58,061 bases of DNA from Bacteroidota bacterium (lineage in GTDB: Bacteria; Bacteroidota; Bacteroidia; Bacteroidales; SZUA-534). The DNA is taken from the NCBI GenBank assembly GCA_003250355.1, contig QKGS01000035.1, forward strand, positions 1-58,061, written 5' to 3'. Each line of letters opens with the position of its first letter. Positions within the stretch are counted from its first letter, which is position 1. Shown here piece after piece: positions 18,622 through 27,748 of this stretch. Made by a program: the position numbers and the translations under genes. The notes beneath the pieces were generated by a model. It worked only from the letters and a program-made list of their open reading frames with translations, had not been told where the DNA came from and did not search any database.

Positions 18622-19440
18622 CTATTTTATTGCTACAAAGCTATAAAGCCTTCCGGGTATTCTTTGTAAACGAGCTAATATAAACAAACGGAATAATAGC
18701 ACCAGCGGTTTTATTTTATGCAAAGGGCTTAATCGTTTTTTCAATTCTAATGTTGCCCTGTTTATATCCCATGGAGCATAATTTATAACCGATTGCTTTG
18801 GCAAAAGCACTTCACTTATATGTAATCCTGCTTTGTTAATTGCACTTGAATACTGTTCTACCGAGAATGCATTTTCACCACCATATAGTTCTTGAAAAGG
18901 GTGACGTTTTAGGAACTCTGCTTTTTCTCGCTCATTTGAAACCACATGGTCGCGTGTAGTAATAAAAACACCTCCCGGCTTTAACACCCTTGCTAATTCT
19001 TTTACAAAGCCATCAAGGTTATGAGCATGATGCATTACCTGACGACCATACACCACATCGAAGTTATTATCTGAAAAAGGAAGATTTTCGCCAAAAGCCT
19101 CAACTATTTCAACGTTGCTGAGATTAAAATGCTCTTTTAGTTTTCGTATTGCACCACTCCCTACGGTATTGCTTTTATCGGGTTCCAGTGCTGTAACTTT
19201 GAAACCATCTAAAGCAAATGAAATGGTTGCAATGCCATTACCGGCACCAATATCCAAAATATGTAAATCATCTTTTTTACCCTGGTGCTGATAAATCTTG
19301 TTTTTAGTTTCAATATACTCTTCACTTGAACTAAAACGTTCAATATTTCTAACTAAATCTTCTTCAAGATAAGCATCGGTTACCAGTTGGCTATTCTGCG
19401 GTTGGCTTCTAAAATGCTGTACTGCTTCTTCCCAGGTCAT
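18622..19440 (-). CDS. Class I SAM-dependent methyltransferase
   Basis: A 272-residue methyltransferase with motif I LDIGAGNGIATISFAL, post-I ALEPDKSN, the DVVYGRQVMHHAHNLD segment of the Methyltransf_11 group, and ELARVLKPGGVFITTRDH. The C-terminal half is basic and hydrophobic and may bind a membrane-associated acceptor. It is not closely similar to the other methyltransferase in the cluster. The substrate is unknown; a sugar or lipid-linked oligosaccharide is inferred from the operon. Confidence 0.83.
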   Translation of the reverse strand: MTWEEAVQHFRSQPQNSQLVTDAYLEEDLVRNIERFSSSEEYIETKNKIYQHQGKKDDLHILDIGAGNGIATISFALDGFKVTALEPDKSNTVGSGAIRKLKEHFNLSNVEIVEAFGENLPFSDNNFDVVYGRQVMHHAHNLDGFVKELARVLKPGGVFITTRDHVVSNEREKAEFLKRHPFQELYGGENAFSVEQYSSAINKAGLHISEVLLPKQSVINYAPWDINRATLELKKRLSPLHKIKPLVLLFRLFILARLQRIPGRLYSFVAIK

Positions 19441-19442
19441 AT

Positions 19443-19916
19443 TTATTGTTTTAACTCTTTAACTACTACGGCAGGATTCCCTGCTACAACTGTAAATGGT
19501 GGTACGTCTTTTGTTACAACTGAACACGCTGCAACTATTGCACCCTCTCCTATTGTTACCCCTTTCAATATGGTTGAATTAAAACCAATCCATGCATTAT
19601 CATGAATATATACAGGTTTCTCATTCAGATTAAGCCCATTATGTGGATGTCCTGATTTTATAATACTTTTATAATGTTCATGACGCAATTCTTTATCTAA
19701 AGGGTGTCCATTATTATCTTGGATATTTACATTGTGCGAGATTAATACATTATTACCTATAATGATTTCAATGGCTGACCATATTTTAGAAAACTCTCCT
19801 AAATAACAATAATCTCCTATTACCATTTTACCTCCATGATTAAATACAAATAATTCCCCTCTTATAGAACAGTAATTTCCTACTTTAATACTCAATCGTG
19901 ATTTACTGTTAATCAC
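19443..19916 (-). CDS. Hexapeptide-repeat acyltransferase, N-terminally interrupted by an in-frame TGA
   Basis: A left-handed beta-helix O-acetyltransferase-like protein. It shows [28 protein letters not shown], the catalytic-type histidine in [38 protein letters not shown] and [15 protein letters not shown]. As an open frame it could begin only at a GTG (19916), which cuts into the first hexapeptide coils. The same frame continues upstream through one TGA (19941-19943) to an ATG at 20048, six bases from the preceding gene. The missing first part is recognisable (see separate entry). The gene is therefore either recently inactivated, expressed as a shortened protein, or affected by a base error. 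The family normally O-acetylates sugars. Confidence 0.75.
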   Translation of the reverse strand: MINSKSRLSIKVGNYCSIRGELFVFNHGGKMVIGDYCYLGEFSKIWSAIEIIIGNNVLISHNVNIQDNNGHPLDKELRHEHYKSIIKSGHPHNGLNLNEKPVYIHDNAWIGFNSTILKGVTIGEGAIVAACSVVTKDVPPFTVVAGNPAVVVKELKQ

Positions 19917-19940
19917 TTTTGATGGATTTAAAAATAGAGT

Positions 19941-20048
19941 TCATTCACCATAAATCAGCTTATGTTTACAGGCCAAATCATTAAAGCGTTCTAATACTTT
20001 TCCTATAACTCCACGTATTAGGTATACAATAAAAACTATAAATCTCAT
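19941..20048 (-). pseudogene. Detached N-terminal part of the 19443-19916 acyltransferase, ending in TGA
   Basis: Reading from the ATG at 20048 gives MRFIVFIVYLIRGVIGKVLE, then RFNDLACKHKLIYGE and TGA (19941-19943). The same frame then continues [18 protein letters not shown] into the acyltransferase body without another stop. The hydrophobic start followed by a YGE...F...VIN segment matches the N-terminal layout of sugar O-acetyltransferases of this type. The ATG lies six bases after the upstream gene's stop, which is the spacing seen elsewhere in the operon. One substitution would restore a gene of about 201 codons. Confidence 0.6.
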
Positions 20049-20054
20049 TAAATC

Positions 20055-20975
20055 TTATTTAAATATTCTATTGATAACTTTTGTAAAAACAGAATTTGCC
20101 CTTCTCATATATTTAATATTCATTTTAAGATATTCATAATCTATAACAGGCTCGGGCAAACACTCTATTTGATAATTATTGTCCCAATTGTTGTGAATAT
20201 ATAACTTATAACTAGTACTATGTGTTCCGGAACCATCCCAACCAATATTCTGAACCAAAGAATAATCAGGATACAATGTAAGTCCATTCAATGAAAAAAT
20301 ATTAAAATAAAACCTAATCCCCCATGAATTAGCTGTTTTATTACCAAACAATTCTTTCTTTAATAATTTATAGTAATTATAAGTATTATAAAAATTAAAT
20401 TCTTTTTTATTAAATCTATTCTTATCAAACATTTTACACTCAAAATCTATTTCATTCCATACTCTGCTCCAAGTGCCCCACCCCCAAGTACTTATACGAG
20501 GCATGAAATATGCTTTATTGTTAGGTTTAATTTCCGATACCGGAAATGAATAACCTGTAACTTGTTTTACTATAGATGTGCTTTTGTATGTAATCAAAGC
20601 ATTATTCATAAACTTTAAAAAATTGATAGAGGTAACAATGTCATCTTCAAGTACAATTATCTTCCCAAACTTATTTATTACTTGGGTTACACCATCAATA
20701 ACTGACTTTGCAAGCCCTTTATTAATTGGTGATTCTTTTATAATTACCTCTTTACACCATTGTTTTTTTCTGATAACATCTCTAACCAGGTTTATCCTAT
20801 TTTTAACATCTTCACCTGCTCCATCTTTGGCTCCATCGCAATAAATATAAAGTGTGGTTTTGTCGGCTAAATAGTTTTTGCTTAAAGCTTCAAGTGTTTG
20901 CTCTGTATGGTAAGGTCTATTATATACAAACAGGCAAACCGGGGCAAGGTTATTTATATCTATTTCCAATAGCAA
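20055..20975 (-). CDS. Glycosyltransferase, GT-A fold (GT2-like)
   Basis: A 306-residue protein with GT-A features. The N-terminal PVCLFVYNRPYHTEQTLEAL resembles the nucleotide-binding start of GT2/GNT-I-like enzymes. LYIYCDGAKDG and NKGLAKSVIDG follow, and the metal-binding DxD-like motif is IIVLEDDIV. Aromatic-rich MPRISTWGWGTW and NSWGIRF recall a family of bacterial 'hemolysin-like/GNT-I-like' sugar transferases. Donor and acceptor are unknown. It overlaps the upstream GT-D-like gene by 16 bases. The coding sequence is notably AT-rich, like the rest of this locus. Confidence 0.8.
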   Translation of the reverse strand: MLLEIDINNLAPVCLFVYNRPYHTEQTLEALSKNYLADKTTLYIYCDGAKDGAGEDVKNRINLVRDVIRKKQWCKEVIIKESPINKGLAKSVIDGVTQVINKFGKIIVLEDDIVTSINFLKFMNNALITYKSTSIVKQVTGYSFPVSEIKPNNKAYFMPRISTWGWGTWSRVWNEIDFECKMFDKNRFNKKEFNFYNTYNYYKLLKKELFGNKTANSWGIRFYFNIFSLNGLTLYPDYSLVQNIGWDGSGTHSTSYKLYIHNNWDNNYQIECLPEPVIDYEYLKMNIKYMRRANSVFTKVINRIFK

Positions 20976-21841
20976 CCTCCTTCCACTTTTTGTGCATCAA
21001 CAGGTATATCTGAATCCAACGGATATACAAAGTGCTCATTAATAATATTATTGAATTTTTCGCGTTCAACCCATCGCTTACCCTTTATTCCAAAAAGCAT
21101 TTGGGTACTGCCTCCTAAGTGTACAGCTTTTTTGCCAATACGCTTAACATGAGCCGCCAATGGAAAACCATAAGCTCCACACCCAATAATTGCAATGTCA
21201 AATTCTTTATTATCAATTTCACGCTTCATATAATTAAGAGCCTCAAACCAGCTCTTAAATTCAGAACTATTTCCTGCAATAGTTTGTACTGCTTTTATTG
21301 TCTGCAACGATTCAAACTCGGGCAATACCCTATCATCAGTAAAAAGCTTTTCTCGAATTTTATATTGCTGTTGAATAGTTTCAGAAAAAGGGTGTATAAC
21401 TAATACTTTTTTACCCTTTAATGCCTCAGTCCACGGATTTGCAAGAAAATATGGTTCTAACGATTGTAGCTCAATGGTTCCGGCACTCTTATATTGTTTT
21501 CTCAGAAACAACTCTTCAATCCGCCATGAACCTATCAGGTCCAACAATTGCATATCGTTATACATAAGCTTTGAGAACTCACGCAAAGTAGAATCATTAG
21601 AAGGGAAAAAACCGGAAAGCACATCCATATTTCCCGATATACGCTCATAATACTTTCTGCGCATTATTGCAGGCATTTTCGGATACAGAACTGCCTTAAT
21701 CTCAGTTGACCCAAACCTACCTATCATTGCCGGTTTGTGGCCATTAAGCAGCTCCTTAATTAGTTCCGATGACTCATCGGGATTATAAATTTTCCCTATT
21801 AATATTTTTCTAATTTTATCAATGTATTTGTAGGCTCCCAT
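20960..21841 (-). CDS. GT-D-like putative glycosyltransferase, paralogue A
   Basis: A 293-residue cytoplasmic protein that I cannot assign to a characterised enzyme. It contains AMIGRFGSTEI, reminiscent of the R-[FY]-G-D-G-E motif of GT-D (DUF1792) glycosyltransferases. It also has LIGSW, LKGKKVLVIHPFSETI, LPEFESLQTIKAVQ, SWFEALNYMKREID, IIGCGAYGFPLAAHVKR, KKAVHLGG, MLFGIKGKRW and a C-terminal GGCYWK. All these blocks recur in the protein at 27749-28708, so the two are paralogues within one locus. The GT-D relation is a motif-level inference: here the acidic DGE is STE. Its place between glycosyltransferase genes supports a transferase role. Confidence 0.65.
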   Translation of the reverse strand: MGAYKYIDKIRKILIGKIYNPDESSELIKELLNGHKPAMIGRFGSTEIKAVLYPKMPAIMRRKYYERISGNMDVLSGFFPSNDSTLREFSKLMYNDMQLLDLIGSWRIEELFLRKQYKSAGTIELQSLEPYFLANPWTEALKGKKVLVIHPFSETIQQQYKIREKLFTDDRVLPEFESLQTIKAVQTIAGNSSEFKSWFEALNYMKREIDNKEFDIAIIGCGAYGFPLAAHVKRIGKKAVHLGGSTQMLFGIKGKRWVEREKFNNIINEHFVYPLDSDIPVDAQKVEGGCYWK

Positions 21842-21849
21842 TGGCTAAC

Positions 21850-22716
21850 TTATCTTTTATAAAATTGTTTCAGCTTTTTAATAATGCGCTTTATAATTTG
21901 ATCGACTAAATTTATTGAAAAATTAAACAATCCCTCAACCTTTATTGAGAATAATAGTGGGTTATGAACTTTATTTACAAGCATACCAAAGTTATTTGTA
22001 CTCATATTTATAACCCTGCTCAAACTCGATTTAAGAAAAGGTATTCCATGGTGCGATGTACTGAACTCAATCCGGTTTAAAGCAATATCATTAACAAGCA
22101 TATTTTGATCAATATCCCATTTACTTTTCCCTGAAAATAGATAATATATAGTTTCAGGTGTACTAATATGTTCATTCAATCTGAAATATTTATTTACATC
22201 AGCATTATCTCTTTCTCTGAAAATTATTGGGTTTAACTCCTCAGTACTGGTTTGCAATAGCCCTTGGTGGTTAAACTGTCCGTTTATAGTTATTATTTGT
22301 TCGGCATTTAATATTTGCCCGAATAAAACAGCTGCATAACCACCTGCCGAACTTCCTATTGTTATAATTTTATAACCTTCTGTCTCTATTTGTAGAAAAG
22401 CCGATAATTTATCAACCGTATTAATTGTATTGTTGATTCCCTTCAAATACCATTGCTTCTGAATATCGCGAATAAATATATGTTTTGAGCCTTTATTAAT
22501 ACGTGTTCCGTACCATTCAAACCTGTTTTTCTTTAACAGCTGATCTTTAAATGCTTGCTCATTATTAGGATAGTAAATATCGTTACTGCTAAAATAAATT
22601 ATGCAATACTTCTCACTTGTAACCTGATTAGAGTATTCGATCAAATAATTATTATGACCCAGAGACTCTTTTATTATATCGCTATCTACTTGAAAAACGT
22701 TGATCGGTTTCTCCAT
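21850..22716 (-). CDS. Alpha/beta-hydrolase-like protein of the polysaccharide locus
   Basis: A 288-residue protein with a serine-hydrolase nucleophile elbow, IITIGSSAGGYAAVLFG (G-S-S-A-G-G), preceded by strands typical of an alpha/beta-hydrolase core. ITINGQFNHQG, ETIYYLFSGKSKWD and a late HHGIPFL, which could supply the catalytic histidine, follow. Similar proteins occur in capsule clusters, but their substrates are mostly unknown. It might remove or transfer an acyl group on the polysaccharide. Its 5' end overlaps the end of the upstream GT2 gene by 31 bases, which suggests translational coupling or a slightly later start. Confidence 0.65.
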   Translation of the reverse strand: MEKPINVFQVDSDIIKESLGHNNYLIEYSNQVTSEKYCIIYFSSNDIYYPNNEQAFKDQLLKKNRFEWYGTRINKGSKHIFIRDIQKQWYLKGINNTINTVDKLSAFLQIETEGYKIITIGSSAGGYAAVLFGQILNAEQIITINGQFNHQGLLQTSTEELNPIIFRERDNADVNKYFRLNEHISTPETIYYLFSGKSKWDIDQNMLVNDIALNRIEFSTSHHGIPFLKSSLSRVINMSTNNFGMLVNKVHNPLLFSIKVEGLFNFSINLVDQIIKRIIKKLKQFYKR

Positions 22717-23528
22717 AATGAAGGGAATAGTACTCTAATATGTATTGTAATAAAATGCTTAATAGCTGTAATTAAGCTAAAGTGGCGTATTTCAAATATA
22801 AAAAAATAATATGGATGGGTTCTGCCCAGTGGAGAATACAATGATTTGAATCGCTTAGCTAAAGGGGTAGAACCAATGCACCACTTGGGTAAAGTGTCGT
22901 GAGAATCGCAAATACCTCCGTAGTTTGATGCTGTATAAGATTCAATATTTTGCTTAGCTGCTCGCATTCCATATTCAAAATCACCTAATGAATGTGGAAA
23001 TATTGGGTCAAGCATTCCTACCTTTTTAAATACCGATTTTGGAATTAATACCATATTTCCATTAATCAGGCTAATTTTCTGAGGATTACCGTTTGGTACA
23101 ACAAAATCGCCATTTAAATCTTTGCCTCCATAGGTTATTGAACCATCAACAGATGACTGCATACTTGCACATACTATGCTGTCGGGTTTTTTGCTTGAAT
23201 CATTTAACAATTCGCTTATTGCTCCTTTGTGTAAGGTTACATCATCATTTAACCACAAATAAAAATCGTAATCATTCAATTTTGCAGCTGTTTCCCATGC
23301 TAAATGCATACCACGGTTCCAGTAAAGCGATCCTGTTCCTTTTATAATATTTACATTAGGAAATTCGCTTTTTACCGCTTCGGAGGTGCCATCGGTTGAG
23401 CCATCGTCTACAAGAAATATTGCCGGTTGTACATTAACTCCAAACTGATCGGCATATAGCGATCTTAAACAACTAAGTGTTTTATCTTTCCTGTTAAAAC
23501 AAGTAAGTAGTATTGCTATCGATGTCAT
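22686..23528 (-). CDS. GT2 family glycosyltransferase
   Basis: A 280-residue inverting GT-A glycosyltransferase (PF00535). It shows IAILLTCFNRKDKTLSCL at the N-terminus, FLVDDGSTDGTSEAV, LYWNRGMHLAW, and the metal-binding FYLWLNDDV. GNMVLIPKSVFKKVG and FPHSLGDFEYGMRA form the acceptor-side region. It resembles rhamnosyltransferase-like members of GT2, but the sugar is not determined. It begins directly at the stop of the upstream acyltransferase gene (one shared base). Confidence 0.88.
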   Translation of the reverse strand: MTSIAILLTCFNRKDKTLSCLRSLYADQFGVNVQPAIFLVDDGSTDGTSEAVKSEFPNVNIIKGTGSLYWNRGMHLAWETAAKLNDYDFYLWLNDDVTLHKGAISELLNDSSKKPDSIVCASMQSSVDGSITYGGKDLNGDFVVPNGNPQKISLINGNMVLIPKSVFKKVGMLDPIFPHSLGDFEYGMRAAKQNIESYTASNYGGICDSHDTLPKWCIGSTPLAKRFKSLYSPLGRTHPYYFFIFEIRHFSLITAIKHFITIHIRVLFPSLWRNRSTFFK

Positions 23529-24136
23529 TAAATATCTTTTATGTATTTAGCCGGATTACCTGCCCATATCTGATTGTGGGGTACCGACTTAGTAACTACC
23601 GAACCTGCACCCACAACTGAATTTTTACCAATTGTAACCCCTTTTAAAATAATAGAGTGTGCCCCTATAAATGCATTATCATTTATTATTACAGGTGATT
23701 TTACTTTTTCGTTCAAATCATTTCCGCTTTTGCGCAGTTCCGGATTAAGCGCATGAAAGTCGGTATCGTATATACATACCCCACCTCCAATTTTCACAAA
23801 GTTGCCAATAGTAATACTATCATGACAAATTAATGCTGTTTGCGATATGCCAACATTATTGCCTATTTTTAATGTAGCTCCTTTATCTACAACAAAGGTA
23901 CATGGGTTATAACTCCCTATAGGATTCCCTTTTATACCATTATTCATTGCAAAATTTGCTCCTATTGTAAAGTTACCCCCTTTAGCCACCATTACATAAG
24001 GTATGCCCGATGTTCTGAAATTTGAATACTTAACTCCATTACCATTTAATACTATTTTTGCAATTATGTGTGAAATAGCATTTCCAATACTATTTATGAG
24101 TCTTCGGCTTGCCTTATATACTAATTGGAAAATCAT
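23528..24136 (-). CDS. Hexapeptide-repeat acyltransferase (sugar O-acetyltransferase type)
   Basis: A 202-residue left-handed beta-helix protein with a short hydrophobic/amphipathic N-terminus (residues 1-30). Consecutive [LIV]-G-x4 turns follow: [52 protein letters not shown], ending VWAGNPAKYI-like (here IWAGNPAKYIKDI). The H-D-x-I-T pattern LICHDSITIG and CIYDTDFHAL are consistent with the catalytic region. It probably acetylates a sugar of the polysaccharide. It is an intact counterpart to the interrupted acyltransferase at 19443-20048, and its start directly abuts the upstream GT4 gene. Confidence 0.88.
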   Translation of the reverse strand: MIFQLVYKASRRLINSIGNAISHIIAKIVLNGNGVKYSNFRTSGIPYVMVAKGGNFTIGANFAMNNGIKGNPIGSYNPCTFVVDKGATLKIGNNVGISQTALICHDSITIGNFVKIGGGVCIYDTDFHALNPELRKSGNDLNEKVKSPVIINDNAFIGAHSIILKGVTIGKNSVVGAGSVVTKSVPHNQIWAGNPAKYIKDI

Positions 24137-25378
24137 CTATATTAATTCTTTATATATTGCTATTTGCTTATCAATAATTTTATCTCTGCTATTTTGCTTT
24201 AGCTTTGCTTTTATAGCATTCGCTGATAGTGTATGTGCAAGCTCTCTATTTTCAAACACCTGTGTTATATACATTGCACAGGTTTGTTCATCTATTGAAT
24301 TATAATAAAGTGTACTATTAAAGTGCTCGCCCTGCTCAGCCATAGCACTAGTATATGAAACAACTGTAGGAACACCCAATATCATAGATTCTGCCAGTGC
24401 CAACCCAAATGTTTCAACAAATGACGGCATAACACAAACACTGCAATTAAGTAATTCCTGTTTAAGACCTTCGGCATTTAAAGAACCTAAAAACTCTACA
24501 TTATCTTCTATGCCTAATTCCTTAATAAGGTTCACCAAAAATACCGAATATCCGTCGAGTAGCTTATTCCCTACTTTTATATTTCCTGCCAGTCGAAGTT
24601 TTACATTAGGATAATCTTGCTTAACCAATGCCACAGCCTTTAATAGAATATGTATCCCCTTATAAGGAATTGATGCATGACAAAATGAGAATATATCAGG
24701 TGCTTTTTTGTGTTGATATTCCCACTTTGTTCCATCATAAAACGAATTGCGCAACAATAGCCCTGTTTCAAATATTCTGGCATTCTTGTTTATGAGTTTA
24801 ATATGTGTCCGAACCCAATCAGATTGGGTTGAAATATTATCGAAGCTTTTTATATTTTTAATTTCTGCCTGTCCCCTTTTATAAAACGCCCTCTTTTTAA
24901 TAAATAATGACCTTGGGAACATTAAAAATTCTTTAATAGAATGACATTTCAACAGTTCAGAAAAGTTTAATCCTCCATAATAATATTTCACATAAGCCGA
25001 TATTAATCCCTGAATTTCCAATACTGCCTTGGCTTTAATGTAACCTTTCCTATATACATCGGCCCAAATACTTTCTGTACCCCAAATATGTACTAAATCG
25101 GGTTTTACCTCTTGTTCAATCTTAGCTATTTGGTTGCAAGCATAGTTTGTAGCTGAACTATGCTTTCCTATCGCCTGTTTGGCAGGCAAAATCCACTGCT
25201 TAATATTTTTATAATTATTATGTATAATATTATTATTTGACCCAATAGTAATATTATACAATTCAAAATCTCCTTTTTCAACAACCCAATCGGCAAGAGG
25301 CTGTAACCATGAACCATTACCCCTTATAGAATCATTAATAAATTCAGAATTACACAACCAAAGTATTTTCACAGCCAT
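24137..25378 (-). CDS. GT4 family glycosyltransferase
   Basis: A 413-residue GT-B glycosyltransferase (PF00534/PF13439). The N-terminal domain begins VKILWLCNSEF and contains DLVHIWGTE. The C-terminal domain contains SFCHASIPYKGIHILLKA, VKLRLAGN, VEFLGSLNAEGLKQEL, and VMPSFVETFGLALAESMILG, which has the E-x7-E retaining-enzyme motif, then PTVVSYTSAMAEQ. These features are typical of retaining transferases using NDP-sugars. Donor and acceptor are unknown. It lies 3 bases from the Wzy-like gene, in the same operon. Confidence 0.9.
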   Translation of the reverse strand: MAVKILWLCNSEFINDSIRGNGSWLQPLADWVVEKGDFELYNITIGSNNNIIHNNYKNIKQWILPAKQAIGKHSSATNYACNQIAKIEQEVKPDLVHIWGTESIWADVYRKGYIKAKAVLEIQGLISAYVKYYYGGLNFSELLKCHSIKEFLMFPRSLFIKKRAFYKRGQAEIKNIKSFDNISTQSDWVRTHIKLINKNARIFETGLLLRNSFYDGTKWEYQHKKAPDIFSFCHASIPYKGIHILLKAVALVKQDYPNVKLRLAGNIKVGNKLLDGYSVFLVNLIKELGIEDNVEFLGSLNAEGLKQELLNCSVCVMPSFVETFGLALAESMILGVPTVVSYTSAMAEQGEHFNSTLYYNSIDEQTCAMYITQVFENRELAHTLSANAIKAKLKQNSRDKIIDKQIAIYKELI

Positions 25379-25381
25379 AAC

Positions 25382-26632
25382 TTATGTTAAATATTGTTTT
25401 GTCAGAATTTTAATTTCTATATCTGTTAAATTTCGTAGTTCATAAGAATAACAGCACCCTATAAAAAACCATCCTGCAAGATTAATTGTATCAAGTATCT
25501 GAGAGTCGTTTAGAAATTGAATACCCCATAACATTGCAACATATATGCCTATGTATTTCGATAATCGGTTTCTTGAACGAAATAGTGCCAAAATAATAGC
25601 CCGGTACACTAACAAAATATAAATAAAAACACCTACCAAACCGGTCCATGTATATGTATTTAAAATTGCAGCTTCGTTTCTTCTTGTCATAATATTAAAC
25701 TCTTTTGATAGTTTCTTAAAATTCATGTAAATCATATCTTGCCCTTTAGAGAAACTGCGCCCAAACCACACATAATTATTTTTCAACGATGATTCCCATG
25801 CCTCCTTATAAAATATTGTTCGCGTATCTACAGCTATATCCTGTTCTACAACTTTTCCATCTACTTCTCGTTCTATTACATATTCATTTGCAGTATTTGC
25901 TTCTCCTATTAACAAAATATTGAAAACGTTAGTTGCTGCTAAAATAAAAAACACTATTGGCAATAAAAATAAAACTATCCCCACTGTTTTTAAACTAAAA
26001 TTACCAACTACTCGCTTAAAATACTCAGCAAAAATTATAGTAAAAAGAAATCCATACTTAATAACTACAGCACGAGCTCCCAAATCAGAGACCATTAGAA
26101 AAAGTATAGCTATTAACAGTATTTTTTTAAACACTGATAAATTAGAAAAAACCATTACATAAAAAGCTATTAATGGTAACACGTGCCCTAAAAATGCACT
26201 TGTGGGATAAAAAGGGAGTAATAATAATAACGGTATGATGCAATATTTTCCCCAAATACCAATTACTTTAAAAATTAGTATGTGTTTTCTTAATGGCAAT
26301 ATTATAAATGAATACATATATACTAATGATATTGATACCACACTCTTTGCAGTCCAGTAGCCTTCAATAGTAATAAACGAGCGAATTATTGTTATTGTAA
26401 CAAGTAAATAAAATAATCCTATGATTGTTTTTGACGATTTATCGGGAGGATAATTTAATAGCCTCTTATTATTTGAATAAAAACGTAATATTGCCCAAAT
26501 ACCAAGAATAACAATTATATAGGTAAGGAAAGTATTGGTTAAATACTTAAATGAAGAAACAGATAGCGCATAATATATAGTTACTATGACAAAAAATTCG
26601 GGTATAAACGAATATCTTGACCTTAATATCAT
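25382..26632 (-). CDS. O-antigen polymerase/ligase-like membrane protein (Wzy candidate)
   Basis: A 416-residue polytopic membrane protein with roughly ten to twelve hydrophobic segments. One larger hydrophilic loop (residues about 240-290, including EREVDGKVVEQD and SSLKNNYVWFGRSFSKGQD) lies between late segments. This layout, a W-F-G-x-G-like motif in the loop, and the position beside a flippase, glycosyltransferases and the initiating transferase fit a Wzy-type polymerase. Wzy sequences diverge strongly, so assignment is by topology and context. It overlaps the upstream pyruvyltransferase stop by 4 bases (ATGA). Confidence 0.72.
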   Translation of the reverse strand: MILRSRYSFIPEFFVIVTIYYALSVSSFKYLTNTFLTYIIVILGIWAILRFYSNNKRLLNYPPDKSSKTIIGLFYLLVTITIIRSFITIEGYWTAKSVVSISLVYMYSFIILPLRKHILIFKVIGIWGKYCIIPLLLLLPFYPTSAFLGHVLPLIAFYVMVFSNLSVFKKILLIAILFLMVSDLGARAVVIKYGFLFTIIFAEYFKRVVGNFSLKTVGIVLFLLPIVFFILAATNVFNILLIGEANTANEYVIEREVDGKVVEQDIAVDTRTIFYKEAWESSLKNNYVWFGRSFSKGQDMIYMNFKKLSKEFNIMTRRNEAAILNTYTWTGLVGVFIYILLVYRAIILALFRSRNRLSKYIGIYVAMLWGIQFLNDSQILDTINLAGWFFIGCCYSYELRNLTDIEIKILTKQYLT

Positions 26633-27729
26633 GCCAATGCCTCTTTAAGAAACTCAATAGAAACGGACTTATGATTATCAAAAGCTTTCTTTATTAATTC
26701 AAAATCAGTTTTATCAATAATAGAACCTTTAGCTAAAGCGTCGTCAACAGAACTCACAATGTTTTTTGACAGATTATATCGTTCTGTCATATCAAGAAGT
26801 CGTCCGGCTCTGTCTTCTTCAACAAAATATGTTAAAAATGGACGCTCATATTTTATTGAAAATATTGTTGAGTGAAATGAATCGGTATATACAAATTTTG
26901 CATTTTTAATTAATGACAACCATTCAATAGGGTCAGCATCAAATATGCACTTATCGGCAATTGCACACACCTCCTGGTTAATTATACTTCCAAATACTGC
27001 ATAAATCTTATGTTTACCATAAGCTTTATATATCTGTTCCAATATTTTGTCATGACCTCCTTTAACCTCACTGCCAAGAATATAAAGTAGTATATAATCA
27101 TCATTATCATATTTGCTTGTATCTATATTATTAAAATGATATAATATAGTAGGGTCGGCCACCACTTGAGGTTTTATAGCTGTTAATTCCTCAACAAACT
27201 CATACGTTTCATTATCACGTACCGAAATAGAGTTAAATGCTGATATCTTACGCTTTAGTGTTTCTTTGTTTTTTTGTTCATAATAATTTTTTGCACTACA
27301 TACGGCATATGATATTTTCCTGCCCTTAAACTCCGGTTTCCAGTCAATAAAAAAAGGTTCTGTATTATGAAAATGCCATACCCAAACCTGATCACTACCT
27401 GTTATTATAGCATCATAATTATTTGCTACTGCAGCAATATTTGCTGCATCACACTCTTTCGATAAATTAAGATACTTATTCCTAAACTTTGCAAACTTGT
27501 TTGCAATTCTATTATTAAACCTCAACCTGCTTATAAGAAGTTTTAAAGCTCCCGATACGCCATTTCCTTTTATATCAAGGCACCGATAAACAGGTGCTTT
27601 TCTAACATATTTATATTTAATAATCTCCGGATTATGGCCTAGCTGTTTTAATGTTTCCTGCAAAGCAAAACATTGAAGTTGAGCTCCAAAATTAATAGAA
27701 TCCTGAGTGGTTATTATTCCTATATTCAT
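26629..27729 (-). CDS. Polysaccharide pyruvyl transferase family protein
   Basis: A 366-residue member of PF04230, which transfers pyruvate from phosphoenolpyruvate onto sugars as a ketal, or in some cases has other sugar-modifying roles. The N-terminus IGIITTQDSINFGAQLQC carries the family's N-x-G-A-x-L block. NYDAIITGSDQVWVW, VADPTILY and FVYTDSFHSTIFSIKY, with the conserved D-S-F-H, follow. Its stop is TGA overlapping the next start as ATGA. Together with the FrhB-like protein at 31315 it forms a pair often seen in polysaccharide loci. It predicts a pyruvylated residue. Confidence 0.88.
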   Translation of the reverse strand: MNIGIITTQDSINFGAQLQCFALQETLKQLGHNPEIIKYKYVRKAPVYRCLDIKGNGVSGALKLLISRLRFNNRIANKFAKFRNKYLNLSKECDAANIAAVANNYDAIITGSDQVWVWHFHNTEPFFIDWKPEFKGRKISYAVCSAKNYYEQKNKETLKRKISAFNSISVRDNETYEFVEELTAIKPQVVADPTILYHFNNIDTSKYDNDDYILLYILGSEVKGGHDKILEQIYKAYGKHKIYAVFGSIINQEVCAIADKCIFDADPIEWLSLIKNAKFVYTDSFHSTIFSIKYERPFLTYFVEEDRAGRLLDMTERYNLSKNIVSSVDDALAKGSIIDKTDFELIKKAFDNHKSVSIEFLKEALA

Positions 27730-27748
27730 ATCTTTTAATACTTTTATA

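Noticed and set aside
19941-19943. TGA as a recoded sense codon or selenocysteine in the acyltransferase
   Set aside because: TGA ends normal genes here (for example the pyruvyltransferase at 26629-26631), the family has no selenocysteine members known to me, and no SECIS-like hairpin is evident just after it. A nonsense mutation or base error is simpler.
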